Part shown: positions 49,998-58,610 of the stretch, in pieces
Layout: each line of letters begins with the position of its first letter
Numbering within the stretch: the stretch's first letter is position 1
Source of the DNA: JAUWVG01 sp964633715
GTDB lineage: Bacteria > Acidobacteriota > Aminicenantia > Aminicenantales > Aminicenantaceae
Length of the DNA: 64,000 nucleotides
Reading direction: 5' to 3'
Assembly (NCBI GenBank): GCA_964633715.1
Contig: CAZWHQ010000014.1
Coordinates: forward strand, 22,432 to 86,431
Notes under the pieces: model-generated
What the model saw: the letters and a program-made list of their open reading frames with translations, nothing else
The model's database searches: none
Told to the model about the DNA's origin: nothing
Made by a program: the position numbers and the translations under genes

Positions 49998-52598
49998 TTA
50001 TTTATTCTTGAGTTTTAAATCATTTGTAATGCGCAGAAATCGAGGATCCTTCTGGAGCGCCTCGAGATCAGGATCCATAAGAAGATAGTCCAAATCACCT
50101 CCGTTGTCCAAATATTTCTTAAGAACTTTCAGGGACATGTCGCGATCTCCTATAATCTCGAATATCTGAACAGCTTTCTTAAAAATTTCTACATCTTTTG
50201 GTTTTGTTAACAGCACATCTTCTATCAGTGTTGCTGCGTTCTCAAATTCACCCAAGACCGCGCAGTAATATGCTAAATGAGTCCTGTCTGAACTGTCGTT
50301 GGGATTTATTTTTAGAACCTCTTGGACCAAATCCTTGGCCTTTTGATAGGCCGAATGGATTTGTGTTTTGGTATGTTCTTGTGAATATCGTCGAGAGTCA
50401 CCCAAATTTCCCCATATAACATGTCTGTTTTTGTCGTATTTGAGTGCCTCTTCATATGTTCTTACGGCTTCCGCGAATTTTTTTTGAAAAAAATAAACTG
50501 TCGCCAGATTGTTAAATCCTCCGCCGCTTGGTTGAATGGAAAGTGCTTTTCTAAGAGTGGGTTCAGCCAGATCATACCGACCCATCATCAGATACATTCC
50601 ACCCAAATTGTAATATCCTCGAGAGTTGTCAGGAGTCAGTTCCGTGACTCTCTGGAACATTTTTGCGGCTTTATCAAACTGACCTGAACTTCTATAAAAA
50701 TAACCGAGTTGATTATATCCTCCCCAGTAGAATGGCTCTAAATTAACAGCTATATTGTAGTTTTTTTCAGCGGCATCGATCTCACCGAGATTCTGATAAG
50801 TTCTTCCCAGTTCTCTATAAACTTGTGCGTTATCGTTTTCGATCTCGAGAGCTTTCTTTAATTCATTAAGGGCTTCTTTATTGCGGCCTGTGTCCCTGTA
50901 GATTATTCCGAGTGTGATATAAACAGGAGCCAGTTTTTCGTTGACTTGAATGGCCATTTGACAGTATTCCTGAGCTTTCTGAGCTGATTCAGTCTCTTTG
51001 GTGAGTATCCAGTGTTGCCAATACGCCTCCCCCAATCCGGCATAGGCAAGAGCATAATTCGGATCTTTGCTGATGGATTGGTTGAACAGTTCAATGGCAA
51101 GGTCGATATTGTCTTTATTGTCATAGCGCTGCATATAGCTGAGACCACGGAAATATAAGGAGGAAGCATTTTGATTTTTTGTTCCTCCCTCTGTCAGTTC
51201 TGCTTGGATTTGAGGCTGCATTTCGATTCCCAGCATAGCCATGGAATGTTTAACGAGATCATCCTCAAGTCCCAATCTGTTCGTAGGGTCGTAGGTGCTC
51301 ATATTTGAGTCGATTTGGCGGGGAATTTCAGGATCAATTAGATTGACAATAAGGCGCACTTCATCCTCTATGATTTGCATTGATGGAGCAATAACGAGGT
51401 CTACATTGAAGGTTTTTCGGGCTTCACTTGCACTTTTAATGTCTTTCTCTGCCACATCTTGGTAAGGAATAACCCAGAAATTTCCTTCCGGTTGAAATAT
51501 TTTTGTAAGTTTGCTGATGAGATAATCCAATAATCCAGCACAGTACTCGATATCTTCCGGATCCCCATTTGATACAGTGAATTGGATGACAGCCAAGACT
51601 TGCTGTTGAGGCGCTTTTTGAGGCAATATCCAGTTTTTAAGGATCTGTGGTACCTGAGTAAAAAGAATTGTCACAAGAAGGGCAAATAAAAAGATTACGA
51701 TGGGGACGGCTTTTTTTTTAAGGGGCCTTCTGATCATTCGGGAGATTCTGTTTAAAGGCATGGAGAGGGTGTTATGATCCGAGGTGAGATCTCGTTTTAA
51801 TCGTTCCAGATCCAATCTGAGGTCAGCCACGGATTGATAGCGTTCCTTTGGCTTTTTTTTCAGGCATCGATCGACGATGTGTTCCAATTGATAGGGAAGG
51901 TTGCTTCGATAGGTAGATACAGGTTCATGTTTTTTATTCTGTATTGCATAGAGGGTGACTTGGTCATTGGAACCCTGAAATGGCAAGCGGCCGGTGAGCA
52001 TCTCATAGAGAATCACTCCAAAAGACCAGATGTCCGATCGATAATCGACTGTATCCCCTCCCGCCTGCTCGGGAGACATATAAGAGACAGTCCCCATCAC
52101 CATGGTTGTCTTTGTGATTTTTGTGGCCCCTTCAAGTTTGACCAGGCCGAAATCCATAATCTTAACCTGGCCCTTAGAGGTGACCATAATATTAGAACTT
52201 TTAATGTCCCTGTGGACAACGCCATTTTCATGGGCCTCTTGAAGCCCCTCTGCCATCTGGCAGGCAATATCGATGGACTTGCTGACATTTTGGGGGGATG
52301 AACCGATGATATCTCTGAGGGTAGTTCCCTCTATATACTCCATAGCAATAAAAGTTTTGTCTTCAACTTCATTGATCTCATAGATTGTGTTGATATTGGG
52401 ATGATTGAGTCCGGCTGCAGTTTGAGCTTCTTGGATGAAACGGGTTTTTGTTTCTTCGCTACCAAGCTTTTGGGGAGAGATAAATTTAAGAGCAATGATG
52501 CGTTTGAGTTTGGTGTCCTCCGCTTTGTAGACGTGGGCCATACCGCCTTCCCCGATCTTTTCAAGGATTTTATAATGAGAAATCTGTTTCCCGATCAA
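49998..52598 (-). CDS. Membrane Ser/Thr protein kinase with C-terminal TPR domain
   Basis: 866 residues. The kinase domain (~8-270) is complete: glycine loop GEGGMAHVYKAED, catalytic Lys in IALKFIS, HRDIKSSNIMV with the catalytic Asp, DFGLVK and the SPEQ segment. A membrane segment follows (IVIFLFALLVTILF, ~297-312). The outer part has a TolB-N-like region (~330-450) that starts VLAVIQF, then about nine tetratricopeptide repeats to the C-terminus (for example DPNYALAYAGLGEAYWQH and EPFYWGGYNQLGYFYRSSGQFDKAAKMF). This is the standard PknB-type sensor kinase with a protein-binding tail. It is divergent from the FHA operon. Confidence 0.93.
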   Translation of the reverse strand: MIGKQISHYKILEKIGEGGMAHVYKAEDTKLKRIIALKFISPQKLGSEETKTRFIQEAQTAAGLNHPNINTIYEINEVEDKTFIAMEYIEGTTLRDIIGSSPQNVSKSIDIACQMAEGLQEAHENGVVHRDIKSSNIMVTSKGQVKIMDFGLVKLEGATKITKTTMVMGTVSYMSPEQAGGDTVDYRSDIWSFGVILYEMLTGRLPFQGSNDQVTLYAIQNKKHEPVSTYRSNLPYQLEHIVDRCLKKKPKERYQSVADLRLDLERLKRDLTSDHNTLSMPLNRISRMIRRPLKKKAVPIVIFLFALLVTILFTQVPQILKNWILPQKAPQQQVLAVIQFTVSNGDPEDIEYCAGLLDYLISKLTKIFQPEGNFWVIPYQDVAEKDIKSASEARKTFNVDLVIAPSMQIIEDEVRLIVNLIDPEIPRQIDSNMSTYDPTNRLGLEDDLVKHSMAMLGIEMQPQIQAELTEGGTKNQNASSLYFRGLSYMQRYDNKDNIDLAIELFNQSISKDPNYALAYAGLGEAYWQHWILTKETESAQKAQEYCQMAIQVNEKLAPVYITLGIIYRDTGRNKEALNELKKALEIENDNAQVYRELGRTYQNLGEIDAAEKNYNIAVNLEPFYWGGYNQLGYFYRSSGQFDKAAKMFQRVTELTPDNSRGYYNLGGMYLMMGRYDLAEPTLRKALSIQPSGGGFNNLATVYFFQKKFAEAVRTYEEALKYDKNRHVIWGNLGDSRRYSQEHTKTQIHSAYQKAKDLVQEVLKINPNDSSDRTHLAYYCAVLGEFENAATLIEDVLLTKPKDVEIFKKAVQIFEIIGDRDMSLKVLKKYLDNGGDLDYLLMDPDLEALQKDPRFLRITNDLKLKNK

Positions 52599-52640
52599 AG
52601 CTTTCCCTTACGAAGAAAAATGGACTCCCGATATGGTTGA

Positions 52641-52669
52641 TTTATAACAAAGTAATTTTTTAAAGTCAA
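52641..52669 (-). promoter_or_regulatory. Promoter of the kinase operon
   Basis: On the minus strand TTGACT (52664-52669), 17-bp spacer and TATAAA (52641-52646), about 43 bases before the kinase start codon. Confidence 0.65.
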
Positions 52670-52835
52670 TCGAGTGAATCATTTATGTGAATCAATTATA
52701 AGAGATGTGCACGATAAAGGTCAGTGCGCATAGGTCCAATCCAGGACATGTGTGTGATGCAGAGGATTTTCTCATGTCACCTGGATCTCTGTCCTTGTTC
52801 TCATTTTCATTTTTGCTGTTTAAGCCGTTTAAGCC

Positions 52836-52864
52836 TTGACAGCTCGAGTTGTATTGAAGAAAAT
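52836..52864 (+). promoter_or_regulatory. Possible promoter of the CARDB-like/FHA operon
   Basis: TTGACA (52836-52841), 17-bp spacer and GAAAAT (52859-52864). The -35 box is perfect, the -10 box weak. The rest of the 325-base gap (52599-52923) holds only this and the divergent kinase promoter; nothing else was seen. Confidence 0.4.
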
Positions 52865-52923
52865 GAAGAACAAAATCGATTTATGACCTCTTGCAGTGAT
52901 CGTACAAAACGGAATCGAATATT

Positions 52924-55065
52924 TTGGATTGGGCTATTTTGCTTGAGAATGAACCGACCATAGATGATATCGCATCAATAAATCTCTTGGATGTTGAATA
53001 TCTGAAAGCCTGGGGATTTATCAAAGCTCTTCGGCAAGCTTTCCAAACGCCTAAGGGGCTGGCCTATGTCATATTCGAACAATATAAGGATTCCACTGGT
53101 CCTCCAATAAGACTGGAAGATATCAAACATCGAAACAAAATCCAGGGGGATCCCAACAGGATTGAAAAACCTTTTTTTACCTGTGGCCAAGACGGTATTA
53201 AGACGAAGTATAGTGTTGATGCCCAAAACAGCATTTATAAGATTTTTTTCTACGATACGCAAATTTTCTTTATGATCGACAGTTTTGATGAAGATGTGGG
53301 ATTGAGCATCGCCCAGCTGATCTGTGATGTGATAACGGGTTTCCGCTCTCCTCCCCCTGAACCTTCCCCGGAAGTATCAATTGCAGCACCCGCTGACCTC
53401 ATCGCTCTCCCCAATAAAAACACTGAATTCACGTACAGTGTGACGAATTTAGGCCCGTTTCTCAAGAATCTCACCATTGAAGTCAGATCGTCCGATCCGA
53501 ATAAAATTAGCATCAGGCAAGGGGCCAAATCATCCAACGTCAACTTGAGAAATGGAGAGGATTGGCAGGGCAGGGCTTCGGTTGTCGTTTATCCGGAAGA
53601 CGTTGCGAGGTACAGGCTTTATGTCTTTGTGAATACCTCTTTGGGAGAAACATTAGAATATCAATCCATCGACATTGAAGTGCTCCCCATCAAGCTGGAC
53701 TTTTTGGTCCCGAAGGAACTGTTCTTGCTTCCTAATCCGGCATCCTTTGACTTCAGTGTGAAAAATTTAGGGAGAGAGATCGATTCCCTGAGCATTAAAG
53801 CTGTCTTTAAGACAACGCCTAATCCGGGATATGCCTATGTCAAACCTGCTGTTTCAGTCAGAGAGTTTAAAACGAATTCAGAAGTGACCGGTGAAATCAC
53901 CCTGCAGATCAATAATTTTAGCGCGGTACCCCAACCTCTCTACATTCAAGCTATGGACGGAACAGGGAAAATTCTTGAAGAAACTGCTGTCCAAATCATT
54001 TATGAAAATAAGAAAAGCCCAATCGACGAGCAGACTTTTATTGAACTCGATCTCATACCGGATTCTCTTTGGATGATTCCCGACGAAATTCAATCTTTTA
54101 GTGTCCATCTTGTGAATGTGGGAGATTCTTTGGCTAGTAATATACGACTATATGACGTTCGCTCTGAGGATGGAAACTGGGTGGAGGTCCTTGGTGAAGA
54201 AGATATCCAAGTTGATTCTTTAAGCGGCCGACAGACCAAGGAATACAGGAAACTGTCGAAACAGGCCAGTATTAGTCTTCGTGTTGGGGAAAGCCATGAA
54301 AAAATCATCTTTCTCAAAGCTGGCCAGGTTGGCGAAAATAACATTTATATTTCTGTCAGCGGAGACAACTTCCCAAGTCTTGAGGAATCCTTTTTTGTCC
54401 AGGTTTCTCCGAAAGGCACGCCCCGCACAGAAGATGAGGAGATTAGCCTCCTTTTTGATCCCGGACGAGCCGAACGAGTCATTTTCAAGGAAATGGCGAA
54501 GGAAGTCATGTACAAATGGGAAGGAGGAAAGCTTTATTACGAGGATTGTACATATATTCCCCTTTATGGGCCTTCGTGCGATACCCAGGTCGAGCCAGAC
54601 GATGTCATATATGTCTATCCGGACTTATCGAAGCGGAATTCACGGTTTGACGATCTTGGGAGAATTTACGGTGGGATTTTAACAGCAGGACGTGATTCGA
54701 AGTCAGACTTGGCGAAAACGACATTTGGTTTGGTCGAAGCGAATGTGGGAAATTTGCAGGTGGCCGGTGCGGTCAACGAAGTGAATAATGTTGAAGAAGA
54801 ATCCGGAGATCTGGGGCTGGCGAACATGGCGAAATTTCTGCTGGGACCGATCGCCAGTGCCTACAGTTTGGTGGAAAACCTGAGAGAGAGAAATTTAAAT
54901 CTGAAAGCGCTGGAAAGGTTCTTTCCTGGGGCAGAATATGGATACATCCACCACAACCGGAAAAAGGACGGGAAATGGGATTCGGTGTACAGCAAGGCTT
55001 TTTTTGTCAAAGATCCCGCAAGTGATGTGTATTACGTCTATGTTCTTGAAGAGCCGCTGCAATGA
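52924..55065 (+). CDS. Large beta-sandwich-repeat protein, partner of the FHA protein
   Basis: 713 residues from a TTG at 52924, the first start in the frame after a stop at 52897; there is no good ribosome site or signal peptide, so the real N-terminus is uncertain. Three or more immunoglobulin-like/CARDB-type modules occur between ~140 and 510: IAAPADLIALPNKNTEFTYSVTNLGPFLKNLTIEV, LDFLVPKELFLLPNPASFDFSVKNLG and LDLIPDSLWMIPDEIQSFSVHLVNVGDS. The C-terminal ~200 residues form a unique domain with two Cys (YYEDCTYIPLYGPSCD). The gene's stop overlaps the start of the FHA gene by four bases. No function recognised. Confidence 0.68.
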   Translation: MDWAILLENEPTIDDIASINLLDVEYLKAWGFIKALRQAFQTPKGLAYVIFEQYKDSTGPPIRLEDIKHRNKIQGDPNRIEKPFFTCGQDGIKTKYSVDAQNSIYKIFFYDTQIFFMIDSFDEDVGLSIAQLICDVITGFRSPPPEPSPEVSIAAPADLIALPNKNTEFTYSVTNLGPFLKNLTIEVRSSDPNKISIRQGAKSSNVNLRNGEDWQGRASVVVYPEDVARYRLYVFVNTSLGETLEYQSIDIEVLPIKLDFLVPKELFLLPNPASFDFSVKNLGREIDSLSIKAVFKTTPNPGYAYVKPAVSVREFKTNSEVTGEITLQINNFSAVPQPLYIQAMDGTGKILEETAVQIIYENKKSPIDEQTFIELDLIPDSLWMIPDEIQSFSVHLVNVGDSLASNIRLYDVRSEDGNWVEVLGEEDIQVDSLSGRQTKEYRKLSKQASISLRVGESHEKIIFLKAGQVGENNIYISVSGDNFPSLEESFFVQVSPKGTPRTEDEEISLLFDPGRAERVIFKEMAKEVMYKWEGGKLYYEDCTYIPLYGPSCDTQVEPDDVIYVYPDLSKRNSRFDDLGRIYGGILTAGRDSKSDLAKTTFGLVEANVGNLQVAGAVNEVNNVEEESGDLGLANMAKFLLGPIASAYSLVENLRERNLNLKALERFFPGAEYGYIHHNRKKDGKWDSVYSKAFFVKDPASDVYYVYVLEEPLQ

Positions 55066-56141
55066 AAAAAAACGTCTCTGCGATTTTGCTTCTGACTTTG
55101 ATGATCTGTGTTTGGGAAGGGATCGCCCAATCTCCAGCCACACCAGAGGACCGGATTGCCGAAGCGATGAAGCTTATCAAAAATAATGCGATTGACGGCG
55201 CCGTACAAGAACTGACAAAAGCGGAATCTGAGTTTAGACAACAGAGGAAACTGGTTTTGGCCTCTCGATGTCAGGCGTTGTCAGCTGTTTTGACCGAGCT
55301 TTCCCCTTCGCCTCAAGCACCCTTATTAAGTCTTCACGCGGAATGGAAATTTGTCGGAGAAATTCAGAACGGAACGGTTTTTCAACAGCTTTATATCCAT
55401 GAGTCGGGGGAACAGATCCTCAATACTGTTTTTCAAGGGGAGTCGATAGACTTCCAATCTTTGATCAGTCAATTGAGACAGATGATCGTTGAAAATAAGG
55501 GGATCGGAATTAAGGAGACGTCTCTTCAAAATCCCCAGGGCTATCAACTCAATTTTTCGAATTCCGCTTTGGGAGGCAAAACTTCAGCTTTCAGGCTGTT
55601 ATATGAAAACAGCAGCACCTCTATGGTGTTTATCAGCGATCTAGACAAGGCGTTTCCCATACAACCAGTGGCGGAGGGCTCTGCCTCCCAGGCAAGGAAG
55701 ATGGCCGGAGGAGGGGGAGACAGTCGGCCGACAGCGCGTATTCAATCGTTCTCTTGGTTTATTCCATTAGGAATTCTTGTTGTTCTTTTGGGATTAACAA
55801 TTGCCGTTGTTGTGGTGGTGCTCAGATCCAGGAACAGGGAAATAAAGGGGCGCATTCAAGCGAGTTTGGAGATTATCACTAGTGATGGATCTCATCAATT
55901 TTATCGAATGAGGAAATATCAAACGCGGATCGGGCGAGCCGGGGATAACGACCTCATCCTTATTGACTCCGATGTCTCCGCCCATCATGCGGTCCTCGAT
56001 GTGAGAGCTGATGGATTTTATTTTCAGGATTTAGGGAGCACCAACGGAAGTTTTGTTAATGGACAAAGAGTTTCTAATTGCTCTCTCTTCCTAGATGATA
56101 GACTCCTTTTGGGCTCTACCCGAGTTATTTTAAAAAATTAA
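55062..56141 (+). CDS. Membrane-anchored FHA-domain protein
   Basis: 359 residues. A signal-like sequence (ILLLTLMICVWEG) precedes an external region of ~200 residues with a helical N-terminus. One membrane segment (WFIPLGILVVLLGLTIAVVVVVL, ~231-254) leads to a C-terminal FHA domain (~280-359) with IGRAGDNDLIL, SDVSAHHAVL and GSTNGSFVNGQRV, so the conserved Arg, Ser, His and Asn that bind phosphothreonine are present. The domain should face the cytoplasm, where the kinase encoded divergently could phosphorylate a ligand. The start overlaps the preceding gene by four bases. Confidence 0.88.
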   Translation: MKKNVSAILLLTLMICVWEGIAQSPATPEDRIAEAMKLIKNNAIDGAVQELTKAESEFRQQRKLVLASRCQALSAVLTELSPSPQAPLLSLHAEWKFVGEIQNGTVFQQLYIHESGEQILNTVFQGESIDFQSLISQLRQMIVENKGIGIKETSLQNPQGYQLNFSNSALGGKTSAFRLLYENSSTSMVFISDLDKAFPIQPVAEGSASQARKMAGGGGDSRPTARIQSFSWFIPLGILVVLLGLTIAVVVVVLRSRNREIKGRIQASLEIITSDGSHQFYRMRKYQTRIGRAGDNDLILIDSDVSAHHAVLDVRADGFYFQDLGSTNGSFVNGQRVSNCSLFLDDRLLLGSTRVILKN

Positions 56142-56227
56142 GCGAATACGATATAAATTGAATTAAGATGATATTTAAAAAAAAATAATCAAGTTTAATC
56201 TGAAAAAAGTAATTCCGAATTTACTTT

Positions 56228-56257
56228 TTGACTTTCTCATTTTCCCAAAGATATAAT
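56228..56257 (+). promoter_or_regulatory. Promoter of the amidohydrolase gene
   Basis: TTGACT (56228-56233), 18-bp spacer and TATAAT (56252-56257), about 56 bases before the start codon. Confidence 0.65.
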
Positions 56258-56313
56258 CGATGGCGCATTAAAATATCCTGCAATCCTATTCGGGATGACG
56301 TAAAGGAGGAATC

Positions 56314-58098
56314 ATGAGGCATAAAAAAAATCTATCGTTCTTATGCGTTTTGTTTATTTTGATTCTCATCAGTTCGCTATCCTGTAAGAAAGAATCTGCT
56401 GAACTTGTCACTCCCGCTGATCTTGTTCTGTTGGACGGAGATATTTTCACCCTCGATGAGGACAATCCCGCTGCTCGCGATTTAGTCATAACAGGCAATA
56501 CTATTACCGCAGTATTTAATGAGGATGGAAAAGCCGATAAGTACATCGGAGAGAATACACGAGTTATCGATCTTAAAGGAGCCTTTATCACACCTGGAAT
56601 AATCGATGGGCATGTCCACTACAATCGGGCCGGGGCCCTTATCAATGATGCCAACTTGATGATGGTTTCAGAAGAAGAGGGATTAAAAAAGGAAATTGCT
56701 CGGGTTGTTGAAATTTTGGATAAAGATGAATGGATCACCGAAGGCCTATGGGGAGCCTATGAACAGTGGGCTGCGGGAGATGCCGGTGAAACAATAACAA
56801 AAAGGCGGAAAGCCTGGAGACCCACACGCTACATGATCGATGCCCTCTCTCCTGCCAATCCAGTGTTTATTAGCCGGTTTGACAATAAAGAATATATGGC
56901 CAACACAGCTGCACTTGAAGCGGCCGGAATGGCAGATAGTATCTATAATGGAATGGTCATAGATGGAAGGGGAAAACCGACCGGGTTGATCGTCAGACCC
57001 TCTCCGGCTTACGATATGATGAGAAAGGCTGTTAAAAGAAAATCCCCTGAGCGCTTGCTCGATGAAAATCGAGCGGCTCTTAAAGCGCTGAGGGAAGCAG
57101 GCATAGTCGAAGTCCACGATATCGAAACACCGGATCAAACGCAGCGATTTATCGAACTGCAAGACAGTGGCGAATTGACATGCAGAATATGGCTAAGACC
57201 GGATCTATCGCGAGGGAAAGAGTTGGGGGACGAAGGTTTCACTATGGGGCTTCATCCCAAAACCAAACAGAAGGATGCCTGGCTACGGTATGGAGCGCTC
57301 AAGGGCTATATCGACGGGATCATGGGCACACATGGTGCACTGTTCTTTGAACCCTACGATGATCAACCTGACAATTATGGTCATTGGAGACGTCACACAT
57401 CGGATGACGCACGTATGCAGGTCCGCAATATGGAAAAGATGTACAATTTAATTAAAGAAGGTATCGCAGCAGGTTTTGTGCCTAATGTCCACGCCATTGG
57501 CACTCGAGGTGTTGCCGAGATGCTCGATCTCTACGAACGTCTAAAAAATGAAGGTGTGGATTTGACCGGGTATAGGGTGATTCATGCTCAGGTCATCCGT
57601 CCTGAGGATTTTTCGAGATTTAAGGCCCTCAACGTGATTGCCGAAGTCAATCCCTATCACCTCTCTGACGATATGCGTTGGATGGAAGAGCGCATCGGTT
57701 ATGAACGGTGCAAAGGAGCGTATGCATTTAAATCGCTTCTGGATAACGGGGCCATGCTTTGTTTTGGATCGGATTGGCCGGGAACGAGTGCAGCTCTGTA
57801 CCATATGCATCCCAAATATCTCATCTATGCTGCAGTTGCCCGCAAAACATTGACAGGGGAACCTGAGGGTGGATGGTTTCCGGAACAACGTATCTCTGTG
57901 GAGGAGGCTATCAAGGCCTACACGATCAACAACGCTTACGCCGCGTTCGAAGAAGAAATAAGAGGATCCATTGAAGCTGGAAAGCTGGCCGACATCACGA
58001 TCTTTGATAGAAATCTGATAGAGATTCCCGAGGAGGAGATTCTTCAAGCAGAAGTCATCTACACAGTCGTTGATGGCAAAATCGTCTTCGAAAAGTAA
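56314..58098 (+). CDS. Exported amidohydrolase (YtcJ-like) lipoprotein
   Basis: 594 residues, AAGGAGG before the ATG. The signal sequence ends in SSLSCKK, a likely lipoprotein cysteine. Metal ligands of the amidohydrolase fold are visible: TPGIIDGHVHYNRAG with the H-x-H pair, then VHAIGTRG, YRVIHAQVIRP and GSDWPGTS with the final Asp. The closing ...SIEAGKLADITIFDRNLIEIP segment is typical of the YtcJ/DUF-annotated amidohydrolase_3 family. Substrates of this family are mostly unknown amides. It is convergent with the prepilin operon, with a REP-like hairpin between. Confidence 0.88.
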   Translation: MRHKKNLSFLCVLFILILISSLSCKKESAELVTPADLVLLDGDIFTLDEDNPAARDLVITGNTITAVFNEDGKADKYIGENTRVIDLKGAFITPGIIDGHVHYNRAGALINDANLMMVSEEEGLKKEIARVVEILDKDEWITEGLWGAYEQWAAGDAGETITKRRKAWRPTRYMIDALSPANPVFISRFDNKEYMANTAALEAAGMADSIYNGMVIDGRGKPTGLIVRPSPAYDMMRKAVKRKSPERLLDENRAALKALREAGIVEVHDIETPDQTQRFIELQDSGELTCRIWLRPDLSRGKELGDEGFTMGLHPKTKQKDAWLRYGALKGYIDGIMGTHGALFFEPYDDQPDNYGHWRRHTSDDARMQVRNMEKMYNLIKEGIAAGFVPNVHAIGTRGVAEMLDLYERLKNEGVDLTGYRVIHAQVIRPEDFSRFKALNVIAEVNPYHLSDDMRWMEERIGYERCKGAYAFKSLLDNGAMLCFGSDWPGTSAALYHMHPKYLIYAAVARKTLTGEPEGGWFPEQRISVEEAIKAYTINNAYAAFEEEIRGSIEAGKLADITIFDRNLIEIPEEEILQAEVIYTVVDGKIVFEK

Positions 58099-58102
58099 GA
58101 TA

Positions 58103-58174
58103 GGGGCCTGGCTTCGAAAACTTCGAAAACTTTAGCGATGATTTATATCTTCTAAGTTTTCGAAGCCAGGCCCC
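58103..58174. repeat. REP-like long hairpin of the GGGGCCTGGC type
   Basis: Arms 58103-58123 and 58154-58174 are perfect 21-base reverse complements with a 30-base loop. The outer 18 bases equal the half element at 48799. It starts five bases after the amidohydrolase stop and its right half overlaps the 3' end of the prepilin gene, supplying its last codons (VWGLASKT and stop). It could also act as a bidirectional stem at the convergent ends, but it lacks T runs. Confidence 0.75.
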
Positions 58175-58610
58175 AAACTTTAATGCGGCCGGTTATGGCT
58201 ATAGTGATTTTGTATTCACCCCAAGAGTTGGACACATAGATTGAAGCCAGGTTAGAGACCGTTCCCCCAGGATGAAAAAAGGGGCTGTTATTAGCATTGA
58301 CCGTTACGCCTTCTAAAATGTTTTCCAGTTTGAGCGTCCATAAATCTTGGTCTCTATCATACTGCTCAATTCTGTATCGTGGAGAAATAAAACTGACTCT
58401 CACTTTTTCCCCTTCAAAAATGGCCTTATAGCGAGCGTAGTTTAAACGTGATCTGATTTCCCAAACTGCTTTTCGGAGTTTGTATTTTGGAGACAGAGAC
58501 AAAAAAGATTGTGAAAAAACTCCAATCATAATTGAAAAGATGAAGAGACAAATAAGCACTTCGATAAGAGAAAATCCATGGTTTGTGAAATATTCCTCGT
58601 TATTTTTCAT
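58152..58610 (-). CDS. GspH/FimT-like minor prepilin
   Basis: 152 residues. The prepilin peptidase site is HG|FSLIEVLICLFIFSIMIGVF with Glu at position +5. The globular part contains WEIRSRLNYARYKAIFEGEKVRVSF, a pattern typical of GspH/FimT pseudopilins, followed by beta strands. It would be a tip or initiator subunit of a type IV pilus or type II secretion pseudopilus. Its C-terminus (the last ~8 residues) is encoded by the REP-like hairpin. Its start overlaps the end of the PilX-like gene. Confidence 0.85.
   Translation of the reverse strand: MKNNEEYFTNHGFSLIEVLICLFIFSIMIGVFSQSFLSLSPKYKLRKAVWEIRSRLNYARYKAIFEGEKVRVSFISPRYRIEQYDRDQDLWTLKLENILEGVTVNANNSPFFHPGGTVSNLASIYVSNSWGEYKITIAITGRIKVWGLASKT

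Noticed and set aside
52724..52963. 79-codon frame before the CARDB-like gene
   Set aside because: Low-complexity Cys/His/Phe-rich translation with no ribosome site; it overlaps the promoter and the next gene in another frame.
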